Source of the DNA: Streptococcus oralis subsp. dentisani
Lineage (GTDB): Bacteria > Bacillota > Bacilli > Lactobacillales > Streptococcaceae
Assembly: GCF_002096335.1 (NCBI RefSeq)
Contig: NZ_NCUW01000027.1
Span: 1-64,000, forward strand
Direction of reading: 5' to 3'
DNA length: 64,000 nt
The notes beneath the pieces are model-generated. The model was not told the origin of the DNA, did no database searches, and saw nothing but the letters and a program-made list of their open reading frames with translations. Positions 10,044 through 19,677 of this stretch are shown here, in pieces. The position numbers were made by a program, and so were the translations under genes. The first letter of the stretch is position 1; the number at the start of each line of letters is the position of its first letter.

Positions 10044-12569
10044 ATGTTACAGCTACAACACATTTCAAAAATCTATCATACGGGCGATCAAGAGTTCCAC
10101 GCGCTAAAGGATATTTCGATTTGCTTCCGTGAGAATGAGTTTGTCTCCATTCTCGGGCAATCGGGTTCTGGGAAAACCACCCTATTAAATATCATCGGGG
10201 GACTCGACCAATACACATCTGGTGATTTACTCATCCAAGGAAAATCAACAAAGCAATTTAAATACCGCGATTGGGATAGCTACAGAAACCACACCATCGG
10301 TTTCGTCTTTCAGTCTTATAATCTCATCGGGCACCAAACTGCACTCTCTAACGTAGAAATTGCAATGACTCTTTCGGGTGTTTCAAAAGCAGAACGTAAG
10401 AAACGTGCTATCGAAGTGCTCGAACGCGTAGGCCTAAAAGACCATTTATATAAGAAACCAAGTCAAATGTCTGGGGGACAAATGCAACGAATCGCGATTG
10501 CGCGTGCTCTTGTTAATGATCCCAAAGTCGTTTTAGCTGACGAACCGACAGGAGCGCTCGATTCTGAGACTTCTGTTCAAATCATGGATTTATTAAAAGA
10601 CATCGCCAAGGAACGTTTGGTTATCATGGTGACGCATAACCCAGAGCTGGCACAGAAGTACTCCACACGTATCGTACAAGTATTAGATGGAAACATCTTG
10701 AGCGACTCAAACCCATGCGAACCAACAGAGGAGACAAAGCAAGTCAACATCCAGTTCACGAAGACGAAGATGAGCTTTATAACCGCCCTTGTACTTTCCT
10801 TTAATAACCTATTGACGAAGAAAGGTCGTACCTTACTAACAGCTTTTGCGGGTTCTATTGGGATTATCGGAATTGCTCTTATCTTAGCCCTTTCCAATGG
10901 TGTGAGTGATTACGTTAAAAAGGTGCAGGAAGATACTCTCGTCTCTCTTCCACTGACGATTAGCGAGCAGAACCAGAGCAACTTGTTGGCGACCTCTCCA
11001 GATTTGAGCGAGAAGCCTTACAAGGATAATCATGAGCTCGGTATCAATACGATTTTAACGAATTTATTGAAAAAACAAATCGGAAAGAACGACCTAGCTT
11101 CCTTCAAGACTTACTTGGAGGAACATGCTTCGAAGGTCGAATCTCTCACAAAAGACATTCGTTACCGATACAATTTACAACCGTTTATCTATGCAAGTGA
11201 TACTTCCAACGGACCCAAAAGTATTCTGCCTTCAACCTTAGCTGATGAAGTAGAAACAGCGAATCAAACGATGAAGGGATACTTACAAAACCTCAACTAC
11301 TGGAGTGAACTTTCTAGTGATTCTTCAATGCTAGAAAGCAAGTACGACGTGTTGGAAGGACGCTTCCCACAAGATAAGTCCGAGATCGTCCTTATCGTAG
11401 ATGAAAACAATCAAATTAGCGACTTGTTGCTCTATAGTTTGCGTATCAAAGATCCCAGTGAATTGAACGATACGAAGAAGCTCGACGAACTCTCTTCTCA
11501 AACGTATCAATATAGTGACTTTATCGGAAAAACTTTCAAAGCAGTTGTCAATACAAACCGTTTTGTGAAAGAAAATAACTTATGGGTCAATAAGATTGCA
11601 GATGCTTCTTATATGAAAACTCAAATCGAGAATGGGCTCGAACTTAAAATTGTGGGTGTCCTTCGCCAAAAAGACGGCACAAGTTCAAGCGTGAATGCTC
11701 CTTCAGGAGGAATCGCCTACACAAGCACCCTTATTGATTACACTTCCGAACACATTCAAAATAGTGATATCGTTAAGGAACAGGAAGCCAATCAAAATCT
11801 AAATGTATTTACGGGTAAAGACTTTGCCAAAGATCCTAAACCATTCAGTTCGGAGAATTTAACCGAAGAAGAAAAAATCCAGTTGGCCAAAATGACGCCT
11901 GAAGAACAATCTCAGTATGTCCAACAATATAACGACAACTCGGCTTCAACTTACGAGGAAAACCTCGCAAAAATGGGTGTCATCAACAAATCCAAACCAG
12001 CTGCCATTGAGCTCTACACCTCTTCGTTCCAACAAAAACAAGACTTAAAAGAATTCATAAACGCCTATAACACGGCGAAAAAAGAAGCTGGAGAAGACGA
12101 TAAGGTACTCGCTTATTCCGATGATATCCAAACTATCATGTCTTCAATTACGACATTGGTTGGCGTAGTGACAACTGTGCTCGTTGGCTTTGTGGCCATC
12201 TCACTCATTGTATCTTCTATAATGATTTCGATTATCACGTACATTTCAGTTCTCGAACGTACAAAAGAAATCGGAATCCTACGTGCAATGGGGGCTTCGA
12301 AGAAAGATATTCGTCGTATTTTCACTGCTGAAACAGCCATCGAAGGATTCATCTCTGGGGTGTTCGGTATCGCGGTTACTCTCCTTGCGACATTTCCAAT
12401 CAATGCGATTGTTGCTAAAATGACAAATGTGGGAAATGTAGCGCAATTACCAATAGAAGTAGCTCTAATCCTTATCGGTATTTCGATTGTCCTCACCATG
12501 TTAGCCGGTCTAATCCCTTCACGCATCGCCGCCAAGAAAGACCCAGTCGAATCGCTTCGTAGCGAATAA
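10044..12569 (+). CDS. MacB-like ABC transporter, ATPase fused to FtsX-type permease
   Basis: 841 aa. Residues 1-225 are an ATPase: Walker A GQSGSGKTT, signature MSGGQMQRIAIARAL, Walker B VVLADEPTGALD. One membrane helix follows (about 255-280), then a large extracellular domain (about 285-690), then three helices (about 705-835) with VLERTKEIGILRAMGAS, the FtsX/MacB signature. Such proteins drive mechanotransmission: peptide resistance, lipoprotein or toxin release. No periplasmic partner is needed in this Gram-positive and none is adjacent. Codon use (many CGA, CTC, TCG, ATC) differs from neighbours and suggests transfer. AAAGGAG precedes ATG. Confidence 0.88.
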   Translation: MLQLQHISKIYHTGDQEFHALKDISICFRENEFVSILGQSGSGKTTLLNIIGGLDQYTSGDLLIQGKSTKQFKYRDWDSYRNHTIGFVFQSYNLIGHQTALSNVEIAMTLSGVSKAERKKRAIEVLERVGLKDHLYKKPSQMSGGQMQRIAIARALVNDPKVVLADEPTGALDSETSVQIMDLLKDIAKERLVIMVTHNPELAQKYSTRIVQVLDGNILSDSNPCEPTEETKQVNIQFTKTKMSFITALVLSFNNLLTKKGRTLLTAFAGSIGIIGIALILALSNGVSDYVKKVQEDTLVSLPLTISEQNQSNLLATSPDLSEKPYKDNHELGINTILTNLLKKQIGKNDLASFKTYLEEHASKVESLTKDIRYRYNLQPFIYASDTSNGPKSILPSTLADEVETANQTMKGYLQNLNYWSELSSDSSMLESKYDVLEGRFPQDKSEIVLIVDENNQISDLLLYSLRIKDPSELNDTKKLDELSSQTYQYSDFIGKTFKAVVNTNRFVKENNLWVNKIADASYMKTQIENGLELKIVGVLRQKDGTSSSVNAPSGGIAYTSTLIDYTSEHIQNSDIVKEQEANQNLNVFTGKDFAKDPKPFSSENLTEEEKIQLAKMTPEEQSQYVQQYNDNSASTYEENLAKMGVINKSKPAAIELYTSSFQQKQDLKEFINAYNTAKKEAGEDDKVLAYSDDIQTIMSSITTLVGVVTTVLVGFVAISLIVSSIMISIITYISVLERTKEIGILRAMGASKKDIRRIFTAETAIEGFISGVFGIAVTLLATFPINAIVAKMTNVGNVAQLPIEVALILIGISIVLTMLAGLIPSRIAAKKDPVESLRSE

Positions 12570-12581
12570 CAACTAAACCCC

Positions 12582-12621
12582 AAAAAGGTGGATAAAGGCC
12601 TACTTATTTATCCACCTTTTT
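12582..12621 (+). terminator. Terminator after the ABC fusion gene
   Basis: A perfect 15-bp stem AAAAAGGTGGATAAA (12582-12596) / TTTATCCACCTTTTT (12607-12621). Confidence 0.92.
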
Positions 12622-12754
12622 CTATTGGCTGGAAGCTATTAAAAATGTAATCGAAAAATCTCTCCTTATAAAACTTAAATTTCGAGAAGAAAAGACTATA
12701 TTGGACTAAACCAGTGCCTTATCGCCGTTAATAATGATTGATACGATCGAAAGC

Positions 12755-12773
12755 TTGACAAAAAGTGTATAAT
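12755..12773 (+). promoter_or_regulatory. Promoter region of the alcohol dehydrogenase gene
   Basis: TATAAT (12768-12773) is a perfect -10, but the only consensus -35 hexamer, TTGACA (12755-12760), is just 7 bp away. No good -35 lies at 17 bp, so expression may depend on an activator. No MerR/NmlR-type regulator gene is adjacent. Confidence 0.5.
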
Positions 12774-12807
12774 AAAAGTGAGAAACTAATAGAAAAGGAG
12801 TGATTCT

Positions 12808-13845
12808 ATGAAGAAAACAGTTTATACAAAAGCTGGTCAGGTTGGTCTTGTTGAAGTGGAGCATCCGCAAATCATTGAGGCAGACGATGCCATTATTCGG
12901 ATCGTTCGGACTTGTGTCTGTGGCTCTGATCTGTGGAGTTATCGCAATCCGGATATTGAAGCAGGGCATCAGAATAGCGGGCACGAAGCGATTGGTATCG
13001 TTGAGGCAATTGGTGATGCAGTGACGACCGTTAAACCTGGCGATTTTGTCATTGCCCCTTTCACACATGGTTGTGGTCAGTGTGATGCCTGTCGTGCTGG
13101 TTTTGATGGTTCGTGTGATAATCATCCTGGTAACAACTGGTCAGGTGGTGTCCAGGCTGAGTATATCCGTTTCCACTATGCCAACTGGGCACTGGTTAAA
13201 ATCCCTGGACAACCTTCTGACTATACAGAAGGCATGCTAAAGTCCCTCTTGACTCTTGCAGATGTTATGCCGACGGGCTATCATGCGGCGCGTGTTGCAA
13301 ATGTTCAAAAAGGGGATAAGGTTGTGGTCATTGGTGATGGGGCTGTTGGTCAATGTGCTGTTATCGCAGCTAAAATGCGTGGAGCATCGCAAATTATCCT
13401 TATGAGTCGTCATGAAGATCGTCAAAAGATGGCTCTGGAGTCGGGTGCGATAGCTGTTGTATCTGAGCGAGGTCAAGAAGGTATTGCTAAGGTGCGTGAA
13501 ATCCTCGGTGGTGGAGCAGATGCAGCACTTGAATGTGTTGGAACAGAAGCAGCGGTTGATCAAGCGCTTGGTGTTCTCCATAATGGAGGGCGCATGGGAT
13601 TTGTTGGTGTACCGCACTATGAAAATCGAGCCATTGGCTCAACCTTTGGTCAAAATACAATAATCGGTGGTGGCCCAGCTTCTGTCACAACATACGATAA
13701 GCAATTCTTACTAAAAGCCGTCCTTGATGGCGACATTAATCCAGGTCGCGTCTTTACCTCAAGTTATAAATTGGAAGACATTGACCAAGCCTATAAAGAT
13801 ATGGATGAACGTAAGACGATTAAGGCAATGATTGTGATTGATTAA
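12808..13845 (+). CDS. Zinc-dependent alcohol dehydrogenase (MDR family)
   Basis: 345 aa. Catalytic zinc ligands: Cys in CVCGSD and His-Glu in NSGHEAIG. Structural zinc: four Cys in GCGQCDACRAGFDGSC. Rossmann fold: VVIGDGAVGQCAVIAAK. It should oxidise or reduce an alcohol/aldehyde with NAD(P)H. In pneumococcus a zinc alcohol dehydrogenase stands next to czcD with the MerR-type regulator nmlR between them; here nmlR is absent and the ABC fusion gene takes its place. Substrate not deducible. AAAAGGAGTG precedes ATG. Confidence 0.88.
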   Translation: MKKTVYTKAGQVGLVEVEHPQIIEADDAIIRIVRTCVCGSDLWSYRNPDIEAGHQNSGHEAIGIVEAIGDAVTTVKPGDFVIAPFTHGCGQCDACRAGFDGSCDNHPGNNWSGGVQAEYIRFHYANWALVKIPGQPSDYTEGMLKSLLTLADVMPTGYHAARVANVQKGDKVVVIGDGAVGQCAVIAAKMRGASQIILMSRHEDRQKMALESGAIAVVSERGQEGIAKVREILGGGADAALECVGTEAAVDQALGVLHNGGRMGFVGVPHYENRAIGSTFGQNTIIGGGPASVTTYDKQFLLKAVLDGDINPGRVFTSSYKLEDIDQAYKDMDERKTIKAMIVID

Positions 13846-13850
13846 AAAGA

Positions 13851-13890
13851 AAATCCTAATGGAGATTTGAGAATCTCTATTAGGATTTTT
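13851..13890. terminator. Terminator between adh and galR
   Basis: AAATCCTAATGGAGAT pairs with ATCTCTATTAGGATTT around a short loop, with A/T tracts at both ends; it can serve the convergent adh and galR. Confidence 0.88.
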
Positions 13891-13911
13891 GACTTTATTA
13901 TATTAGTTGAG

Positions 13912-14940
<1,029 letters not shown>

Positions 14941-14967
14941 TCATATTTTTCTTCTTTTTACCGATTG

Positions 14968-15056
14968 TTTAGTAAAACTTTAGTAAAAAGGATTGACCTT
15001 GGGAAATCCCTTGGATACAATAGAAGAAAACGATTACACGTTAAGATGAGTTAACG
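14968..15056. promoter_or_regulatory. galR-galK control region: promoter, operator and cre candidates
   Basis: galK promoter: TTGACC (14993-14998), 17 bp, TACAAT (15016-15021). Upstream are two direct copies of TTTAGTAAAA (14968-14977 and 14979-14988), a likely regulator site. AAGAAAACGATTACAC (15024-15039) has the central CG of LacI-type operators and fits a cre site with two mismatches, so it may bind GalR or CcpA. CGTTAA (15039-15044) and TTAACG (15051-15056) form a further inverted repeat in the untranslated leader. Confidence 0.65.
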
Positions 15057-15077
15057 GACAGTCAAAGGAGAATTCAT

Positions 15078-16256
15078 ATGACACAACATCTTACTGCTGA
15101 AGCCCTTCGTAAAGATTTTCTTGCTGTTTTTGGTCAAGAAGCAGACCAAACTTTCTTTTCACCAGGCCGTATCAATTTGATTGGTGAACACACGGACTAT
15201 AATGGCGGTCACGTTTTTCCTGCTGCAATTTCCTTGGGAACTTATGGGGCGGCTCGCAAACGTGACGACCAAGTCTTGCGTTTCTATTCAGCCAACTTTG
15301 AAGATAAGGGCATTATCGAAGTGCCTCTTGCGGACCTCAAGTTTGAAAAAGAGCACAACTGGACCAACTATCCAAAAGGGGTTCTCCATTTCTTGCAAGA
15401 AGCTGGGCACGTGATTGACAAAGGTTTTGATTTTTATGTTTATGGGAATATCCCAAATGGAGCTGGCCTGTCTTCATCAGCATCCTTGGAACTCTTGACA
15501 GGGGTCGTGGCTGAGCATCTCTTTGACCTAAAACTAGACCGTTTGGATTTGGTTAAAATCGGAAAACAAACAGAAAACAACTTTATCGGAGTCAACTCTG
15601 GTATCATGGATCAGTTTGCTATCGGTATGGGTGCAGACCAACGTGCTATTTACCTAGATACCAACACTCTAGAATACGACTTGGTGCCACTTGATTTAAA
15701 AGACAATGTCGTTGTTATTATGAATACCAATAAACGCCGTGAACTGGCGGACTCTAAATACAATGAACGCCGTGCTGAGTGTGAAAAAGCAGTGGAAGAA
15801 TTGCAAGTTGCCTTGGATATTCAGACCTTGGGTGAACTAGACGAGTGGGCCTTTGATCAATACAGCTACCTTATCAAAGACGAAAATCGTTTGAAACGGG
15901 CTCGTCATGCTGTGCTTGAAAACCAACGCACCCTTAAAGCTCAAGCAGCCCTTCAAGCAGGTGATTTGGAAACATTTGGTCGTTTGATGAATGCTTCTCA
16001 CGTTTCTCTGGAGCATGACTACGAAGTAACTGGTTTGGAATTGGATACCCTTGTTCACACAGCTTGGACTCAAGAAGGTGTTCTCGGTGCTCGTATGACA
16101 GGGGCAGGTTTTGGTGGCTGTGCCATTGCCTTGGTACAAAAAGACACTGTTGAGGCCTTTAAAGAAGCTGTAGGCAAACATTACGAAGAAGTAGTTGGAT
16201 ACGCTCCAAGCTTCTATATCGCTGAAGTTGCAGGTGGCACTCGCGTCCTTGACTAG
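15078..16256 (+). CDS. galK: Galactokinase
   Basis: 392 aa GHMP kinase. Signatures in order: [15 protein letters not shown] (about residues 33-47), the ATP loop [20 protein letters not shown] and the C-terminal [11 protein letters not shown]. It phosphorylates galactose to galactose-1-phosphate, the first committed Leloir step. CAAAGGAG precedes ATG. It is 18 bp from galT, forming the galKT operon; galE and galM are not in this window. Confidence 0.97.
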   Translation: MTQHLTAEALRKDFLAVFGQEADQTFFSPGRINLIGEHTDYNGGHVFPAAISLGTYGAARKRDDQVLRFYSANFEDKGIIEVPLADLKFEKEHNWTNYPKGVLHFLQEAGHVIDKGFDFYVYGNIPNGAGLSSSASLELLTGVVAEHLFDLKLDRLDLVKIGKQTENNFIGVNSGIMDQFAIGMGADQRAIYLDTNTLEYDLVPLDLKDNVVVIMNTNKRRELADSKYNERRAECEKAVEELQVALDIQTLGELDEWAFDQYSYLIKDENRLKRARHAVLENQRTLKAQAALQAGDLETFGRLMNASHVSLEHDYEVTGLELDTLVHTAWTQEGVLGARMTGAGFGGCAIALVQKDTVEAFKEAVGKHYEEVVGYAPSFYIAEVAGGTRVLD

Positions 16257-16274
16257 TCAAAAGGAGGCTCTATA

Positions 16275-17756
16275 GTGACCTTAGTAGATAAATTTGTAAC
16301 ACATATTATTTCTGAAAGTTCATTTGAAGAAATGGATCGCATCTACCTGACCAATCGTGTCTTGGCACGAGTGGGTGACGGTGTTTTGGAAGTTGAGACC
16401 AATCTGGATAAAGTGATTGACCTCAAGGACCAGCTGGTTGAGGAAGCCGTTCGATTAGAGACGATTGAGGATAGTCAGACTGCGCGTGAGATTATCGGTG
16501 CTGAACTGATGGACTTAGTAACCCCTTGTCCGAGTCAGGTCAATCGTGACTTTTGGACAACCTATACCCATTCACCAGAGCAGGCGATTGCGGACTTCTA
16601 TCAACTCAGTCAGAAAAATGACTACATCAAACTCAAGGCCATTGCTAAAAATATTGCTTATCGTGTACCGTCTGATTACGGAGAACTTGAGATCACAATT
16701 AATCTCTCTAAGCCTGAAAAGGATCCTAAGGAGATTGCGGCAGCCAAGTTGGTGCAAGCTAGCAATTATCCTCAGTGTCAGCTTTGTTTAGAGAATGAAG
16801 GCTACCATGGTCGGGTCAACCACCCAGCTCGCAGCAACCACCGCATTATCCGTTTTGAAATGGCGGGTCAAGAATGGGGCTTCCAGTATTCGCCCTATGC
16901 TTACTTTAATGAGCACTGTATTTTCTTAGACGGCCAGCATCGTCCTATGGCGATTAGTCGGCAGAGCTTTGAGCGTTTGTTGGCTATTGTAGACCAGTTT
17001 CCAGGCTATTTTGCAGGCTCAAATGCCGACCTACCGATTGTGGGGGGTTCTATTCTAACCCATGACCACTATCAGGGAGGACGTCATGTCTTTCCTATGG
17101 AATTGGCTCCTCTGCAAAAGACCTTCCGATTTGCTGGTTTTGAACAGGTCAAGGCTGGGATTGTCAAGTGGCCTATGTCAGTGTTGCGTTTGACTTCGGA
17201 TTCTAAAGAGGATTTGATCAACTTGGCTGACAAGATTTTGCAGGAATGGCGTCAGTATTCAGATCCTGCAGTGCAGATTTTAGCAGAGACAGACGGGACA
17301 CCACATCACACTATCACACCGATTGCGCGTACGCGTGATGGACAGTTTGAGTTGGACTTGGTCTTGCGGGACAATCAAACATCGCTAGAACATCCTGATG
17401 GCATCTATCATCCCCACAAGGATGTCCAACATATCAAGAAGGAAAATATCGGCTTGATTGAGGTCATGGGCTTGGCTATCCTGCCACCACGTCTAAAAGA
17501 AGAAGTGGAGGAAGTCGCTAACTACCTAGTGGGAGAAGATGTCTCAGTTGCCGCTTATCATCAGGAATGGGCAGACCAACTCAAAGTCCAGCATCCAGAT
17601 CTAACGGATAAAGAAAAAGCCCTTGAAATCGTTAAGGACTCTGTGGGTGCTATCTTTGCTCGTGTACTTGAGGATGCAGGAGTCTACAAGCAAACGGAAC
17701 AGGGACAAGCAGCCTTTATGCGCTTTGTAGAGCAGGTCGGAATTTTGCCAGACTAG
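16275..17756 (+). CDS. galT: UDP-glucose-hexose-1-phosphate uridylyltransferase (GalT type 2)
   Basis: 493 aa, the long Gram-positive type. Recognisable blocks are [51 protein letters not shown] and [20 protein letters not shown]. It exchanges galactose-1-P with UDP-glucose. The start is GTG at 16275 with AAGGAGG 7 nt upstream. Confidence 0.96.
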   Translation: MTLVDKFVTHIISESSFEEMDRIYLTNRVLARVGDGVLEVETNLDKVIDLKDQLVEEAVRLETIEDSQTAREIIGAELMDLVTPCPSQVNRDFWTTYTHSPEQAIADFYQLSQKNDYIKLKAIAKNIAYRVPSDYGELEITINLSKPEKDPKEIAAAKLVQASNYPQCQLCLENEGYHGRVNHPARSNHRIIRFEMAGQEWGFQYSPYAYFNEHCIFLDGQHRPMAISRQSFERLLAIVDQFPGYFAGSNADLPIVGGSILTHDHYQGGRHVFPMELAPLQKTFRFAGFEQVKAGIVKWPMSVLRLTSDSKEDLINLADKILQEWRQYSDPAVQILAETDGTPHHTITPIARTRDGQFELDLVLRDNQTSLEHPDGIYHPHKDVQHIKKENIGLIEVMGLAILPPRLKEEVEEVANYLVGEDVSVAAYHQEWADQLKVQHPDLTDKEKALEIVKDSVGAIFARVLEDAGVYKQTEQGQAAFMRFVEQVGILPD

Positions 17757-17825
17757 GAGCTTTCTCCTTGCACAGTCCTATAAAAAGTAGTATCATAGTG
17801 TCGTTTGAAATATCAGGAGGAAACG

Positions 17826-18230
17826 ATGAAAGATTTTCATTTTGACGCTATATCTGCCTTTGAAAATTACGAAATAGAAAAAATGAGAGATGGTCACGTT
17901 GTGGTGACGACTAAAGTAGTGAACTCGTCGCTCAACTACTATGGTAATGCCCATGGTGGCTATCTCTTTACCCTTTGTGACCAGATCAGTGGTTTGGTGG
18001 TTATCTCGCTAGGACTTGATGGAGTGACACTACAATCTTCTATCAACTACCTCAAAGCAGGAAAACTCGACGATGTGCTAACCATTAAAGGAGAATGTGT
18101 CCATCAAGGTCGCACAACATGTGTAGTAGATGTCGATATCACCAATCAAGATGGTAGAAATGTCTGTAAGGCAACCTTTACCATGTTTGTCACAGGCCAA
18201 CGGTCAAATGAGAGACAGGTAAGGATATAG
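17826..18230 (+). CDS. Hotdog-fold thioesterase (PaaI family)
   Basis: 134 aa from ATG 17826, which has CAGGAGG 5 nt upstream; the in-frame ATG at 17805 lies before that site. NAHGGYLFTLCDQISG (about residues 38-53) is the PaaI hotdog helix with the HGG active-site turn. It should hydrolyse acyl-CoA or aryl-CoA thioesters; the substrate is unknown. It lies 70 bp after galT and before a terminator, so it may be partly read through from the gal operon. Confidence 0.88.
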   Translation: MKDFHFDAISAFENYEIEKMRDGHVVVTTKVVNSSLNYYGNAHGGYLFTLCDQISGLVVISLGLDGVTLQSSINYLKAGKLDDVLTIKGECVHQGRTTCVVDVDITNQDGRNVCKATFTMFVTGQRSNERQVRI

Positions 18231-18234
18231 AGAT

Positions 18235-18267
18235 AAATGAGTAGGACAAATATAGCCTACTCATTTT
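18235..18267 (+). terminator. Terminator after the thioesterase gene
   Basis: AAATGAGTAGG (18235-18245) pairs with CCTACTCATTTT (18256-18267) around a 10-nt loop. Confidence 0.88.
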
Positions 18268-18338
18268 AGTTTATGAGATATGTTAGAAGGAAATATAAAA
18301 GAGAGTGATGAAATACAAAGGTAATAGGTACCTATATG

Positions 18339-18347
18339 TGGTATACT
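18339..18347 (+). promoter_or_regulatory. Extended -10 promoter of the dpn cassette
   Basis: TGGTATACT (TGn plus TATACT) about 62 bp before dpnC. A clear -35 is lacking. Confidence 0.55.
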
Positions 18348-18409
18348 AGTTATGGTAGATTTTAATTACTTATATTGAGTGGATTCTCATATTAGTGAGG
18401 AATTTTTAA

Positions 18410-19174
18410 ATGGAATTACAATTTAATTTAGAATTAGTAGAAACTTATAAAAGTAATAGCCAAAAGGCACGTATCTTAACGGAGGATTGGGTTTATCGTC
18501 AGTCTTATTGCCCTAATTGTGGGAACAGTTCCTTAAATCATTTTAAAAATAATCGGCCTGTAGCAGATTTTTACTGTAATCATTGTAGTGAGGAGTTTGA
18601 ACTAAAGAGCAAAAAAGGAAATTTTTCAACAACAATCAATGATGGTGCTTATGCAACAATGATGGAGCGTGTGCAGGCAGATAATAATCCTAATTTCTTT
18701 TTTTTAACTTACACAAAAAATTTTGAGGTAAATAATTTTCTTGTCCTTCCGAAGCAATTTGTTACACCGAAATCTATTATTCAAAGAAAACCACTTGCAC
18801 CAACTGCCAGACGCGCTGGTTGGATTGGTTGTAACATAGATTTATCGCAAGTACCTTCTAAAGGAAGAATATTTCTTGTGCAAAATGGACAAGTTAGAGA
18901 TCCAGAAAAAGTTACAAAAGAATTTAAGCAAAGTTTATTTTTAAGGAAAAACTCTTTTTCAGCAAGAGGTTGGACAATAGAAATTCTAAATTGTATAGAT
19001 AAGATAGAGGGTTCAGAATTTACTCTTGAAGATATGTATCGTTTTGAAAGTGACCTAAAAAATATTTTTGTTAAGAACAATCATATCAAAGAAAAAATTA
19101 GGCAACAGCTTCAAATATTAAGAGACAAAGAAATAATAGAATTTAAAGGTAGAGGAAAGTATCGGAAATTATGA
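18410..19174 (+). CDS. dpnC: Type IIM restriction endonuclease DpnI
   Basis: 254 aa, collinear with DpnI as I remember it. The catalytic PD-(D/E)xK residues D53, E64 and K66 are present (ADFYC...EEFELK), as are the four zinc cysteines C34, C37, C56 and C59. The C-terminal winged helix (about 185-254), a second methyl-DNA reader, is complete. DpnI cuts GATC only when the adenine is methylated, so the host must lack Dam methylation; it blocks methylated phage or plasmid DNA. The cassette sits between the galKT/thioesterase block and xpt-pbuX, its usual chromosomal site. A+T-richer than its neighbours. Confidence 0.97.
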   Translation: MELQFNLELVETYKSNSQKARILTEDWVYRQSYCPNCGNSSLNHFKNNRPVADFYCNHCSEEFELKSKKGNFSTTINDGAYATMMERVQADNNPNFFFLTYTKNFEVNNFLVLPKQFVTPKSIIQRKPLAPTARRAGWIGCNIDLSQVPSKGRIFLVQNGQVRDPEKVTKEFKQSLFLRKNSFSARGWTIEILNCIDKIEGSEFTLEDMYRFESDLKNIFVKNNHIKEKIRQQLQILRDKEIIEFKGRGKYRKL

Positions 19175-19467
19175 AAAAGAAACAACTTATTGCACCAGAA
19201 GAGGTGTATGATTTCTTAAAAGTCATCTGGTTTGATTATGAAACAGAGAGTAATTATGAAAACTTAAGTTTAATGGTCTACACTTTATCAGACCCTGATT
19301 GTGTGAGGTGGTTATCTGAAAATATGGAGTTTGGTAATGAGGAACAACTTTCTTTATTGAATAAAAAATATAGATGGGAAGATGGGGATGAATTACCAGA
19401 GTGGCTAGAAAGCCCAAAACATAGATTATTGCTAATAAGTGAGTTATTGGAGAGAAACTTAAGATGA
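19171..19467 (+). CDS. DpnI-cassette protein, N-terminal part of a possible split DpnD
   Basis: 98 aa, acidic and Trp-rich (VIWFDYETESNYE, WLSENMEF, DGDELPEWLESPKH), no known motif. It overlaps the dpnC stop by 4 nt (ATGA) and its own stop overlaps the next small ORF by 4 nt (ATGA), a chain of translational coupling. The second gene of the classical DpnI cassette, dpnD, is described as encoding one protein of about 18 kDa. This ORF plus the next one add up to 153 residues, close to that mass, so the two may be halves of one gene broken by a 1-nt shift. Function of DpnD is unknown. Confidence 0.65.
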   Translation: MKKKQLIAPEEVYDFLKVIWFDYETESNYENLSLMVYTLSDPDCVRWLSENMEFGNEEQLSLLNKKYRWEDGDELPEWLESPKHRLLLISELLERNLR

Positions 19468-19631
19468 AAAAGTATACTATAGAAATTATTGAAACTCTAA
19501 CCCGTTTAGTGAGTATAGAAGCTGAAGATGAGTATGAAGCGGAACGTATTGTAAGAGAAAAGTATAAGAATGGTGAAATAGTTCTTGATGCAGATGATTT
19601 TCAGGACTATGACACTAGTATATATGAGTAG
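19464..19631 (+). CDS. dpnD: DpnD/PcfM-like small protein
   Basis: 55 aa: starts MKKYTIEIIETLTRLV, continues with EAEDEYEAERIVREKYKNG and ends DADDFQDYDTSIYE. This matches the DpnD/PcfM domain as I remember it: one beta-hairpin and helix with a conserved NGEIVLDADDF end. No strong ribosome site is visible (GAGAAAC about 12 nt upstream), so translation probably depends on coupling to the preceding ORF via ATGA. The symbol is given because this segment carries the named domain; whether it is a stand-alone gene or the frameshifted C-terminus of dpnD is open. Confidence 0.65.
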   Translation: MKKYTIEIIETLTRLVSIEAEDEYEAERIVREKYKNGEIVLDADDFQDYDTSIYE

Positions 19632-19652
19632 ATGTTTTTATTTTGTCACACA

Positions 19653-19676
19653 AAAAAGAGGCTCACACCTCTTTTT
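19653..19676. terminator. Bidirectional terminator between dpnD and pbuX
   Basis: AAAAAGAGG (19653-19661) / CCTCTTTTT (19668-19676) around CTCACA. Confidence 0.88.
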
Positions 19677-19677
19677 C

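Noticed and set aside
12113..12583. 156-codon antisense frame under the ABC fusion
   Set aside because: It mirrors the conserved FtsX domain of the plus-strand gene; no promoter or ribosome site.
9035..13845. A single metal/aldehyde stress island covering czcD, ABC fusion and adh
   Set aside because: Each gene has its own promoter and terminator and codon use differs, so a common system is not supported.
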